From positions 441,827-505,826 of the forward strand of contig PUQB01000118.1 of assembly GCA_003024785.1 (NCBI GenBank): a DNA stretch of 64,000 bases, in the 5' to 3' direction. Below are positions 11,589-22,080 of this stretch, in pieces (position 1 is the stretch's first letter; each line of letters begins with the position of its first letter). This DNA comes from Selaginella tamariscina. Its lineage: Eukaryota; Streptophyta; Lycopodiopsida; Selaginellales; Selaginellaceae. The notes beneath the pieces were generated by a model. That model was given only the letters and a program-made list of their open reading frames with translations, searched no databases and had not been told where the DNA came from. A program made the translations under genes and the position numbers.

Positions 11589-11774
11589 ATTGGTATTGGA
11601 GCCTATTCTTTACGGTCAGTAGGACTGCCTAAAGTTGTAGTGTGTTTCAGGGTTTAGTTAGTTCTAAATTTTTTGAAATACTTTATCACTTTTGGCTAAT
11701 ATCTAAATTCTGCGTGGAGAGTGGGTCCTGAGATCTATAATTCTTCAAAGAACATCTAGTTAATAAGTGGGTGT
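11589..11774 (+). mobile_element. L internal region, part upstream of the B insertion
   Basis: It matches 6990-7165 (PBS, TTCTTTACGG, TCAGTAGGACTGCC, then AATAAGTGGGTGT). It stops at GGTGT, which is duplicated at 25333-25337 beyond element B, where the L sequence resumes GGTGTGGGTTATGGAC exactly as at 7166. Confidence 0.88.
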
Positions 11775-11946
11775 TGTCATGACCCGATACAGGATACAAG
11801 ATACGGGATATAGGATATACCTTCAGGATATGCCTACAGGATATACCTACAAGATAAAGGTCACCATTTTAACCTCATGACTAGATTAGCTTTTGGAGTT
11901 GTGAGCATAAAAGCTTCGACCTAATTGTTGTACAATCAGTTACTAT
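11775..11946 (+). repeat. 5' LTR of B copy 1, first half
   Basis: It matches the first half of the intact 3' LTR at 24996, starting TGTCATGACCCGATACAGGA and carrying short GATATACC/AGGATAT repeats. It is interrupted by G at ACTAT. Confidence 0.9.
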
Positions 11947-12640
11947 TGGTCGTCAAGGACTCCGCAGACCAGATGTGGTGCTTCTCAGGAAGCTTTAGTG
12001 GTCACCAGGACGCTGTTGAGAGTGTCCAACTCCGGGGAGGGAGGTTTGGACTGACAAACTGGGCCTTACCTCAGGAGTTATGGAAGGTATTGGATGGCCT
12101 CTACCCGGATGCCGTGAGGGCCTGTGTACAAGTAGGGGAAGTTCTACTGCAGTGACTTGGTAGAGAGTGTTGCTGGGCCAGGAGTAGGGCAAGTAGGGAA
12201 CACCCGCTTGTAAGGTGAATAAAAGGAAAATGGATATATATATTGATTGTCCGAGTACAAACTATCTCCGACAGAGGAGCAAGATATAAGACGTAGACTT
12301 GACTCCTAAAAGACCCCAACCCACTACCACCTTCCGGCTTATATAGTGGGTTACCTACCGCTAGACCCTAGGTATAGGTGGTGCCTTCCCACTAATTTGC
12401 CGCCTGGTGACAGAGTCCTACCTGTCACATTTATGTGCCTCCCTCACGCGTGTTGTCCTTCGTACCCTGGGTAGTTGGTCTGGACAATTGGATCCATGCC
12501 TGGTTATGCCGCTGCCTAACATCAGTCACTATCAGTTTGTACATGAAGTACCTCCCTTACCCGGCGCTTTGTCCGTCGCTCGTCCACTGGTTGGCATCCC
12601 GCCGGCTGGCCGTGTGACGGTGTCAGACCACCATCAACCA
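11947..12640 (-). repeat. 3' LTR of element G copy 1
   Basis: It aligns over its whole length with 19054-19719, 34785-35469 and 60658-61339. Shared segments include GGCCAGATGTGGTGCTTCTC near one end and a GTGGGTTACCTACCGCTAGA segment in the middle. No purine-rich tract is obvious at the internal side (12641 on). Confidence 0.9.
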
Positions 12641-12849
12641 AATGCCCGAACTTATTCGTTGGCACGTCCTGGGCCATGTGCTCTAGGCATCTGCCCCTTG
12701 GAGCTCCTGGTACATGGCAATTTTGTTTTCTTTGCCGCTAGCGTGGTCTTTAGTGTGGTAATGGTCGCTTCCTGTAGTGCGATCACCCTCTAGAGCTTTG
12801 CCTTAGACCCTGCCTGTTGCTCCCAAACCTACTTAAGCTGATCCTCTAG

Positions 12850-15500
12850 GTCCTGCATCCTTTTCGGGAGTATTGTAGCTCTTGTTCCCTTTTCACAAGG
12901 AGCTGGGCTAGTTGGCGGCTGTGCCCCCTTGTTCGGAAATGGTGTTTTGCGGTGTGTTTGGTCCCCTGGTTGGGCCGTGCTCCTGTCCCATGCTTGATGG
13001 CCTTATATCGCTCGCCTCTGGCTTTCTGAGTAGGGGTCCCGGTTGGCTGGCTATAGGGGTGGTAATGGCTTTTGAGAGTTGAGTCTTTGTCAGTAACTCC
13101 CTTCTGACCGCCGTCAGTTCTGCTTGTGCTTTCGCGAGCTCCCCACACCTTCATTCTAACCGAGATTTGCGTTCCTGTATCTGTTGTTCTTTTCCTGTTA
13201 TGACCTTGGATGTGGGCGTGCTGGTCGTCATTGAGTAGCCCTAGGAGAGTTTTGCACTCACTATATATCCCCTAGAATTCCGCTCTCCTCTCACTCCAGC
13301 TTTCCCAGGCGTCCTTCGTTCTCTTCATTGTCAACATACACAGTCGACCCCCTTCACTTAGTAGCTCCTTAGCCCTTTGGGCAACCTCCCGGGCTCCTCG
13401 CCGCCGCTCCATGATTTCCGTCACTATGTCATTGTGTTCTTTTGCCACCGCTGGGAGGTTGAGGTTGTCATATACCACCACGGCTTCTTCGATCTGGTCA
13501 AAGGCCCCCGCAAGCTCGGTATAGACCTTGGAGGTCCATCGCCCGTCGGCCTAGAAATGTTGGTAGTTACTCTCGCACTCGGCCTCGAGCTTGTCCTTCT
13601 CTCCTCCTACCTGGGTCCAATGGATTGCTCAATTGCGCCTGCCAAGGATTCTGGTAGTGGGGATCCTAAGGCCAGGGAAATCGCATGTGTGGGTTCCAGC
13701 GTTCCATACCCTGGTGAGACCTGGCCCAAAAGGGAGCTACTCTCCGCCTATTCCTCTGTTGACGCTTGTTCTTCTGTCGAGATGTTCCTCTGTTGACTCC
13801 TGTTCCTCTGTAGACGTCGGTTCCTCCGTTGAATCCTATTCCTCTATTGACTCTGAGGGTTTTAGCTGTTCACTCATTTGGAGTGGTGGTGGTGCTCTCA
13901 CTACTGTTTGGCCAAATGAGCCTATGGTCATAATAACAATATGGCCGGCCGTGGGGAGCCTTTGCTCAGTGCCGATTCGAACTCCGTGAATTCCACTAGT
14001 TAGAGCCGGAACTAGGTACTGCTTAAGGCAGTCAGCCCAATTTATTATGACTCCTTCCCACTCCCTACAAGACATTGCCAGTTGCCTGGTGATCCGACTC
14101 CCTATTCTTCCCGTAAGCATGAAGGCCACTAGCGTTACGAACTGGTTGCTTCCTCCTTTTCTTGTATGCCTCGTAGTCCGTGGTGACGGGCCGTTGAACC
14201 TCCATGTCTGAGCATTCCCCTAGGGCTAGGCCGTCCCTTGGTAGTCGGAAGACTATCGCTAGTTCATCGAACATAATGCGGAAGACTGTGCTCCCATCCG
14301 TGCAGAATTGTATTCCCCTACGCCGGTTTGATTAGCTACTAGTTCCATTGACTGAAGGAATTGTCTGGCCTTCTCAGTGAATCCTGGGTCCTCCACTTCT
14401 CCCCACAGAAGGTCGAAGAATTCGTCCAATCGCAATTGCCTCCTGACTCGTCGGACATCGGGTTGCTCGATTAATTCCTTGAATTTGGAGTGCCTGGGTG
14501 ACACCAGCTCTGCTGATCGTTCCTGGCCTTTGATGAGCACACGAATTTCTCTGATTACCACCAACCGATTCCTCTTTGTCCACCCCGTGGTCATGGTAGT
14601 GGAAGTGGGCATTGTACACCTCCTTCATGAGTATAGGTGTCGTGGCAGTCCTTGTGGCGTCCTCTGAGGTGACTGGCGCGTCTATCCCTACACCTAGATA
14701 CGCAATGATGGCGCCGCCCATCCATCATTGCCTTCGTAGTGCATGCCTCACACATGCAATCCAACCATGTGGACCATGTGATCCTGTGAGCTGGCCACAC
14801 GTGCGTTGGGAGATCTTGCTTCCAACCGCTCTGTCTTCCCTGTTGCGTCACCCCTTGGTTCGATTGCTCTACCTCGGGATTCCTTAGTATGTGCTCCATC
14901 TGGGTGACCAGCGCGGCTACTATCGACCGCCCGTCATGGTACTTGTCTGTTATAGTTGATTGTGGTGGTTTCGATGCTACCTGGTGGGGCCCATCCTGGC
15001 TCTAACTGCACAGTCTTACCTGTTGATCCCTTCCTATCACTTCTTCCCCATACTGGCCATGTGTGTCCCCCACCTGGGGTTTTGTGTCTTGTTCTACCAA
15101 GGAGGGTCTATGCCAGAGCTTCTTCCCCCCCCACTTCCCGGGACGATCTCCGATCGGCCGTGGTCGTGGGTACTTCCCGTTGGGGCCAAGATTGGTAGAG
15201 GGCTACCGATCCCTACCGATACGGCTTTGGGGTGGCTCTGCTTGATTGGAGCGGCCGTCTAACTTGGGTATATCCACCTGGGCCCTCCGGAATCGTTCGG
15301 ATGGTTGGTGAACCAATGTCCCGGTGCTGGATAGTTTTGGGCTTCGGTTGCTCCCCCTGCGATCCTGAGTTTGTTCACGTTGGGCTGCCTCTAATGATAG
15401 GTCTCATGCCTGGTGCGACCCAATCCCAGGGGTCGGCCCACGGGGTCACTATTGTGCCCTCGTTCCATACACTGCGCCTGCTGGGCTCCTGATATTCCAA
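12850..15500 (-). pseudogene. Long unidentified coding region of element G, downstream of protease
   Basis: Where pol should be, the minus strand carries a series of overlapping open pieces conserved in copy 3 (61900-63960). From N to C: a segment reading PPGSIETTTINYN (about 14960), a helical segment with DEFFDLLWGEVEDPGF (about 14380-14450), an acidic stretch of STEEQ-like repeats (about 13740-13850), and a charged coiled-coil-like C terminus (MERRRGAREVAQRAKELLSE near 13400, and a second near 13150). It has no similarity that I recognise to RT, RNase H or integrase. Frameshifts break it in both copies. It could be a second structural protein. Function unknown. Confidence 0.55.
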
Positions 15501-15571
15501 CGCCCCGAACCTCCGCGTGGGGCCTAGGTTTGGCATGTGGGTACGAACCTTATTGACCGTCTAGTGTGGAA

Positions 15572-15982
15572 TCATATCTGTTGGTGCTCCCAGTCGTGCT
15601 GTACCTTTGCACCCCTAAGCCAATGTCGACCGAGGAGTAGGTCGAATCCCCCCCTGGCGTGCATATGCAGGACCACCACATTGATCCAAAATTTGACCGT
15701 TTGGATCTCGACCTCTACTGCCATCAAGATGCCCTTGGGTGCCACCTCAGCCTGATTTGCCATGCATACCTGAAATGGAGTGAGCTTGGAGTTGGCATAC
15801 GCAACTTCATGTGGAGCTCTCCTGACATGACATTGATTGTCGACCCCCCATCTATAATCACCTCGCTGACTATGTGACCCGCCATGCAGACTGGGATGGT
15901 TGGTACATCGTTTACATAGTCCACTGTGGTTGTAGTGCCTCTTGGTGGGGGCCCTGCTGCTGGTCGTGCCCGATTTCCCCAT
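15572..15982 (-). pseudogene. Aspartic protease of element G
   Basis: The minus-strand frame contains VIIDGGSTINVMS (about 15820-15860 on the plus strand), where D-G-G-S replaces the usual D-T/S-G of retropepsins. After a shift comes GFDLLLGRHWL, the typical second landmark of plant gypsy proteases. The frame ends in a stop just after an H-D-W segment. In related elements RT would follow; here it does not. The role would be Gag maturation. Confidence 0.72.
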
Positions 15983-16945
15983 TGTGTGGTGGGAACCAGC
16001 GTGTTTCTTGTTCTGACCCTGTCTGGGCCTCCCCCCTTCTGAATGTGTGGTTTCGCTATCTCCTTACCTTCCTTAGCGATTCTTGGCCTTGGCTGGGCTC
16101 CACGGGTCCCGAGACGGCTAGTCCTTGCGGTTGCTTTCTTACCCACTACTTTAATACCGGGGTTTTTGTTGCCTGTCTCCTTTTTTCGCGCCTTCTCACC
16201 CCTGGTTCTTTGCCCTTGCAGTTCCCTTGTTTCATCCACTAAGGGAACCTATGGTACTATGTTTGTCCCACCGTCCTGTTCTGGCAGTACCACTATTACT
16301 TGGTTCACTTGCGGTGCGGGGATTGGAGTTGGGTTAGCGGGAATCTGCCCATTATTCGCCCTGGTGACACCGGCTACTTGCGCCTCTAGCATTGGTTTGA
16401 TTAATGATACCCATGAGCACTGGTAGAGTGGGTGTGGGCCTCCGCACAGTGCGCACAACACCTCCTTGCGTTCCAATCGTCTCTCTCTATCGCCATACCT
16501 GGGTCGATATGGTGGCCACTCACAAGAATGGGACCTACAATTCCGGTCTCCCGAACGGGACCTCCTGCGGGGTTGGTTATCTCTCTCCGTCCTGTGGCCG
16601 TAAATCCTTTGGCCATTTGCCCCCCCTTCGGTCCCCCATTCTATCGTTAGTGCGGCTGCCTGTGGTAACCTTTTGCTCAGGAGTTCAGCTAGCCGATACC
16701 AATTGTCCGTGTTGTGAGACCGTAGATGTTATACCGACAGTACTTGTCCCCCGTGCGGTGTATCCCATTTGAGCCAGTGTCGTGGATAAGTCTTCCTTTC
16801 GTGTGGCCCCTCGTTGGGTTTTCCCCCGCTACAGCTGCCTGTGTCCCTTGGTACCCGACCGTTTCTCCCTTCTGGCCGGCCTTGGAGCATTAGAGAGGTT
16901 TCCTTCATCTGATGTGGTATCGTATGATTTGTCATGTACCTTCCT

Positions 16946-17055
16946 TTCTTGGCGTCTTTCAGCTTCCGCTTCTCCACCTTCTTGGCGTCTTTCAGCTTCC
17001 CGCTTCTCCACCTTCTTGGCGTCTTTCAGCTTCCCGCTTCTCGCCTTCTGGCGTA
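16946..17055 (-). repeat. 33-bp minisatellite inside G gag
   Basis: About three to four tandem units of GGCGTCTTTCAGCTTCC plus CGCTTCTCCACCTTCTT are seen. A 33-bp unit keeps frame and encodes a repeated, highly charged KDAKK/VEKREAERRQE segment on the minus strand. Confidence 0.8.
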
Positions 17056-17900
17056 CTGGAGTAACTTGTCGAACGTCGGTCGTCATCTAAGCTGATCCAC
17101 TTGCGGAATCTCCGACCGTAGTCCCTTTCGGTACCACATTTCTTGGTCATGTCAACTGGGGCGTCTCTTAGCCGGGCGATATACCCTAGCATGCGGACTA
17201 TGTACTCGTCAACCGACTCTTCTGCTTTCTGTTTCAAGCTCGTTAACTTGTGGATCACCTCCTCTTCACTTTTTCCTCCCGGAAGGTATCCAAAAACACC
17301 CTTCGTGCGGTTTCCTTGTGGGCTCCTTTGTTTGCCTCGTGGAATTGCATTGACCAGGCATGTGCCTTCTTGTCCAGAGTGCATGCGAAGGCACTCAACT
17401 TCTTGTGATTGGTCAATTACACTTCAAAGTTCGCACACTTGTTCGAACTTGTGTATGTGTTGGTCTGCATCTTCCCCCTTCACTCCACGGAACGCGGGTA
17501 AGGCACTGTTATGTGCTCTGCTACATCCGATTGAGCGTGCAGGCTAATAAGGTGACCGGGTCAGTTCTCATGGCGTCCCGTTGTGCCTGAGAAGTGTTCC
17601 GATCCGGACCCTCCGCTTCGGAAGTGTAGTCCACGTCTCGGTATTCTGCGGGTACCTTTTTTCCTTCCTCACGGCCCTGCCCTCCTGCTAAGGGTGGGTG
17701 ACGAGGACGGGCTCCTCCCGGACTGTCCCTCAGGGGCCCCGCCGTGGGACCAACCTGACGGCTGGTGGCACGGCTTACCTTGGCTGGACGGTATTCCCTC
17801 TCTAGTGAGTAGTTTTGTAAAAACTGTGCGCGGAATCTCCTTGCGACGTGTAGACGGTCGTGATCGATGGGGCAATTCCTCCTCGCCCCGAGATGGTATC

Positions 17901-17935
17901 CTAAACCCTAAACCCTAAACCCTAAACCCTAAACC
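17901..17935. repeat. Interstitial telomere-type insert, five CTAAACC units
   Basis: Five perfect 7-bp units stand between GATGGTATC and CTCCCCGTC. The second tandem copy has an uninterrupted GATGGTAT-CTCCCCGTC at the same place (about 33656), so the tract was inserted into unit 1 or lost exactly from unit 2. Confidence 0.92.
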
Positions 17936-19053
17936 CTCCCCGTCTTGGTGATGGTTGCGGCTCTGTTGTGTGCCCTAGCGGATTTCCCTCGCGGGCCGAT
18001 GCGATACTAGTCCTCGGGCAAATCTCTCCTGCCCTTGGACAAATTGCTCTCGTCCCTTCTCCAAGGTAGCCACTGTGTGGCCCCTCTTTCTAGTGCCTCC
18101 TCCCAGTTCATCAGCTCGTTGACGTCTAGTTGCCTTTGCGCAGGTGGTCATCCCATGTATACCCTGGCCTTCCAAAGCTTGGGTTCTCATCCTCGTAACC
18201 ACCCTGACCTGCTGCATCGTCCGATCGGCTGAACTCTTGGTGCAAAGGTTGCCTTGTTGGCAATCGATGCCCCTCCCTACGGGGGCTTTCCGGATGAGGC
18301 TCTTCCTCCCCTCTTTTCGAGCAGACACGAGCCCCCCGCGTCACCCTGGTGGGTGACGACAGCCCTGGGTTCCTACCTTACGTCCATCGTGGCGCTGGTC
18401 ACGCTGGGCTTCTAGCTCACGCCCCATCACTATCCGTGTTGCTTTCACCCCTCGAGATTCCTGCCTTAGTCGCAGGCCTGCCCTTTTCTGGGGTTGTCTT
18501 GTGCGAGGTTTCTCCTTTGGGGGTACTCGTCAAACACTAGTTCTACTCTTTGGTGTGGGGGCTCTTCATGGCCGTCACTTTCACCTACGTCGTGAGGCGG
18601 AGGGCTTTCATCGTTTTGCCATCCATCCACACTGCATCGTAGGTTACTGTCGGGTGAAGTCGCCCATCGGGTGCTGTTCATACCCGCATGCTGTTGTGCT
18701 TTGACTGTCGTCCGAACGTGTTGCGGTTCCTTCATATCCTTCTTCATCATTAGCGGCGTGTGACCGCCTCTGCCGCTGGTGTGCCAGGTTTATTGCTGCT
18801 CGGAGATTCGGCCATGTGGCATTTCCGTTATTCCCTTGGGTAGGTGAGGCAGGGGTCGATTGTGGCAGTCGAGGTGCCTCGACGCCTTCCATCAGCCTCC
18901 CTTGGCAGGCCCGTCGCATTCTCCCGGCCAGGTGTTGCTCGTCAATCTCTATTTGTTTGAATGAGTTAATCCCGGCTCTTCTTTGGCCACCACTCTACTT
19001 GCTATAGTGAACTCCATTTGTTGTACTATCTATCCCTCCGTGGTCGCCACAAA

Positions 19054-19719
19054 TGGTCGTCGGAGACTCCACAGGCCAGATGTGGTGCTTCTCAGGAAGT
19101 GGCAATGGTCGCCAAGACGCTGTTGAAAGCGTCCAACTCCGGGGGGAGGTTCGGACTGGCAAATCGGGCCTTACCTTAGAAGTTGTGGAAGGTATTGGAT
19201 GACCTCTACATGTGTACAGGTAGGGGAAGTTCTACTACAGTGACTTGGCAGAGAGTGTTGCTGGGCTCAGGAGTAGGGCAAGCGGGGAACGCCCGCTTGT
19301 AAGGTGAATAAAAGGAAATGGATATATATATTGACTTTCCGAGTACAAACTATCTCCGACAGAGGAGCAAGATATAAGACGCAGATTTGACTCTTAAAAG
19401 ACCCTGACCCACTACCCACCTTCCAGCTTATATAGTGGGTTACCTACCGCTAGACCCTAGGTATAGGTGGTGCCTTCCCACTGGTTTGCCGCCTGGTGAC
19501 AGAGTCCTGCTGTCACATTTATGCGCGTCCCTCACGCATACCCTAGGTAGTTGGTCCAGACGATCGGATCTACGCCTGGTTACGCCGCTGGCTGACATCA
19601 ATCGCTATCAGTTTATACCTGAAGTACCTCCCTTACTTGGCGCTTTGTCCGTCGCTCATCCGTGCTAGTTGGCATTCTCGCTGGCTGGCCGTGTGATGAT
19701 GTCAGACCACCGTCAACCA
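19054..19719 (-). repeat. 5' LTR of element G copy 1
   Basis: In minus orientation it is the 5' LTR. Immediately internal to it (19053 downward) the minus strand reads TTTGTGGCGACCACGG, and TGGCGACC could be the start of a tRNA primer site, though I cannot name the tRNA. Confidence 0.88.
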
Positions 19720-19724
19720 ACTAT

Positions 19725-19878
19725 TAACACCAGTCATTCTACAATCATTTTTGTCTTGTTCTTGTTCTTGTCTTACTCCTTACCTCATTTTCTTGTCTTG
19801 TTCCTAATTCTTATCCTGCTCTTGTCTTGTTCTTAGTTCCTGTCCTGCTCCTGAGTCAAGCCTCCTCATGACTTGATA
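19725..19878 (+). repeat. 5' LTR of B copy 1, second half
   Basis: It resumes the LTR after the ACTAT duplication and matches 25182-25332 (CTTGTCTTGTTC-type runs, CTCCTGAGT, then ACTTGATA against GCTTGACA in the 3' LTR). Confidence 0.88.
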
Positions 19879-19936
19879 GTTTAATAGTAATTGCTTTCAT
19901 AGTTCCCTGATTCCATTTACCTTTTTTCCTTAGCTT

Positions 19937-20012
19937 ACTCACTTAGGTAAACGGGCGGGGGGGGGGGGGGGGTCCGTCACATAAATAAGGTAGAGTATAT
20001 GTAGTGAGACTT
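19937..20012. repeat. Filler insert derived from the L LTR promoter region
   Basis: About 76 bases, including a run of about 17 G and CATAAATAAGGTAGAGTATA, are present here but absent from the second tandem copy (35690). They match the poly-G/TATA-like part of the L LTR (for example 5700-5770). Confidence 0.85.
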
Positions 20013-20049
20013 TTCTCCCTTGTCTTTCTCCTTCTATCTTTCACGGATC

Positions 20050-20995
20050 ATGGTAGATTTTAAGCAATTTCAACGCGACCACCAAATGTTACTTCATGAA
20101 CTGGCCACTTTGCGCCAAGTGGTCACAGATTTGCAAGGTTCTACTAAGTGAAGCTTGCAGCTGCTGTTGCATCCTCCAAGGCTGCTCCGCAGGCTCTCTC
20201 TCAAGCATTTGTGGTTTCCTCTCAATCAAACTCTTCTTCAGAGCCAAAGATCAGCATGCTAGAGAAGTTCAGTGGCAATTGCGCCAATTTTTAAGGTTTC
20301 CTGAATCAGATCAGGCTTTTGATCCGCATGCAACTATGCCTACTCGATTGATGCACAAAAGGTTGGCTTTTTGTCATCCTTACTAGTTGGATCCCCATGG
20401 GCTTAGGTTGCCCCATTGCTGGAGCGTGACAATCCATTGATGGAAGACTTTGAAGAGTTCTTGATTGCCTTTGAAGCCTGCTTTAGAGATCCTGATAAGT
20501 ACCTTTTGCATGCACGAAGTTAAGGAAGCTCACACAAGGATTCTGACCAGCTTCCATCTATGCATTCGGATTTCAGCAACTTTGCACGAACATTCTATGG
20601 AACGAGACTACATTGATCGAACACTTCCGTTTTGGGTTGAGGATGACGTGAAGGACCTTCTCTTATGTTATCGGATGCCCAAACCTTAGCGGAGATCATG
20701 CAATAGGCCGTTCGCTATGACAACTGTTTCTTTGAGCGTCGTTAGGAAAAATCCTGTTAATAGTTCTAGCAAGCCAATTTTAGCTGTAGCACATGTTCCT
20801 ATGACACCTTCTGGAGTAGTTTCTATGGAGGTTGACAAATACAAGCGTGGCCCACTTTCAGCTACTGAGAAACAACGTCATCACAGTGAGAACTTATGCT
20901 TGTTTGTGATGAAGCAGGACTCAAGATGACAGAATGTTCTATTAAAACTAGGAAGTTCAAGACGCGTGAAGTTAAAGTTGAAGTTTAGTTGGAAA
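20050..20995 (+). pseudogene. gag of chromovirus B copy 1
   Basis: The ATG at 20050 opens an N-terminal heptad-like segment (FQRDHQMLLHELATL). A stop or frameshift follows at about 20148. The capsid-like core continues in other frames with KISMLEKFSGN, LLVGSPW, LERDNPLM and FEEFLIAFEACF (the usual Gag core order). The zinc knuckle near 20900 is damaged by a short deletion; the second copy keeps it. The start was chosen because it is conserved in both copies and is preceded by a leader without other ATGs. Confidence 0.82.
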
Positions 20996-21039
20996 AACTT
21001 CAATGTCCACTTCATCTAAGAGCTGCGAAGTTGGATGTA

Positions 21040-21510
21040 GATGCAGGCTCCATTGGTGCTACTCACACCATTCCATCACTCAAGTTTTCTATACATATTC
21101 GCCTCAATAATTAAGAGCTCAAGGAGTTTGCCTTATTAGATATTGGGGCAAATGCATGCTTCGTGAAAGACACTTTTGCAACTCAACATGGCATTCCGGT
21201 GGTGAAGTTAAAGCGTGCAGTTCCTGTAGAGGTGGCAGATGGTCGTCTAATTGTCTGACGCAGTTATCCATGCTACCATACCTCTCTCTTGCACTCATGG
21301 CACATTCAACTGTTCAATTTCCTTCAACTTGATCAAGACTCGAATGACTCCCATCGTTTTGGGCATGCCATGGTTCATGGTTGCAAATCCTCAGATCAAC
21401 TGGAGGTCCAGGAAGCTCATGTTTTCCTCTTCGCAGCCAGGATTAATTTTGTACCTTCCTGCATGCAGCATATGACCTTAGTGTCTAAGGCAGTACAAGT
21501 ACAGGATTGA
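21040..21510 (+). pseudogene. Aspartic protease of chromovirus B copy 1
   Basis: The catalytic site reads LLDIGANACF (about 21136-21165), with D-I-G in place of D-T/S-G, a change that a single C-to-T explains. The second landmark VLGMPWF is at about 21355-21378. A frameshift near 21250 separates the two halves. Confidence 0.82.
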
Positions 21511-22080
21511 CCATGCTTGTTCCTGTACCAGTGTTGAAGATTCCTTCTCAATAGGATTCACCTTTATGTCAGTTCATCAACACATCTGCAAGCTCTTTCC
21601 ACTCCTGTAAGTTCACAGATTCCTATACAGGGTTCTTCCAATCATGTATCAGTGTTGAAGGTTCTTCCTCGATAGAATCCACCTCCTGTCATTTTGTTAG
21701 CACATTCGCAGGCTCTCCTCACTCCTGTGCATTCACAGACTTCTGTATAGGATTCTTTCAATTCTATACACTCGTCAACATCCGCACAGATTTTCCCCAA
21801 TCCTACCTCTTTTCATTACTCTGCTTCTATTCCATCCCCCAAGATCCTTCTTCTTTTTCATTCACAGCTCCCTCCTTTTCCTCTCTGAGTTCTTACCACT
21901 ACTATGCATGAACTTGCCATTGATCTTGCTCCTTTCCATCTTTTTGCTTTTTAAATAACTCCTACATCCTCTTCTACCTCTCCTATATCTGACTCTCCTG
22001 TTTTTCAATCTCCTTCTCCTTCTCCTACTTCTTCCCTGCCATCCAAGTATCATTCCTTTTAGGATGTTTTTGATAAGCAC
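21511..22080 (+). pseudogene. Ser/Pro/Thr-rich linker between protease and RT, element B
   Basis: About 570 bases of CT-rich sequence encode low-complexity Ser/Pro/Thr residues interrupted by several TAG and TAA stops, most explicable as CAG/CAA to TAG/TAA. The arginine-rich minus-strand frame over 21862-22080 is a mirror of this composition and not a gene. Confidence 0.65.

Larger units (their letters stand above)
16250..18960 (-). pseudogene. gag of element G with zinc knuckle
   Basis: The Gag core reads EEEVIHKLTSLKQKAEESVD then YIVRMLGYIARL (about 17150-17290), the pattern of the retrotransposon gag domain. A zinc-knuckle-like C-A-L-C-x3-H-x4-C lies at about 16420-16460. Upstream (about 17600-18960) is a low-complexity N-terminal region rich in Gln, Arg and Pro. 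Downstream of the core, an 11-codon lysine/arginine/glutamate repeat (about 16946-17055) expands the protein. A telomere-type insert at 17901 also interrupts the region. Several frameshifts make it non-functional as read. Confidence 0.68.
11947..19719 (-). mobile_element. Element G, copy 1: gag-protease LTR retroelement lacking RT and integrase
   Basis: A complete 7773-bp element lies in minus orientation, bounded by a perfect ACTAT duplication (11942-11946, 19720-19724). Its LTRs are 11947-12640 and 19054-19719, with ends TGGT and ACCA. Minus-strand order from the 5' LTR is Gag N terminus, Gag core, zinc knuckle, aspartic protease, then about 2.7 kb of additional coding-like sequence up to the 3' LTR. 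I find no RT catalytic box, no RNase H and no integrase zinc or DDE motif in that interval, so movement would need enzymes from another element. Two further copies occur in the window (33390-35469, 60658 to the end), so it has multiplied. Confidence 0.88.

Noticed and set aside
12407-16772. Plus-strand open frames within element G
   Set aside because: They are mirror frames of the minus-strand gag, protease and unknown coding region; no recognisable domain.
17901-17935. Chromosome end suggested by CCCTAAA repeats
   Set aside because: Only five units, embedded between continuous element sequence on both sides; interstitial.
19879-19905. tRNA primer site of element B
   Set aside because: No match to a common plant tRNA 3' end is visible after the 5' LTR, so none is called.
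21862-22080. Arginine-rich minus-strand frame (and 37543-37761)
   Set aside because: Mirror of the CT-rich Ser/Pro linker of element B on the coding strand.
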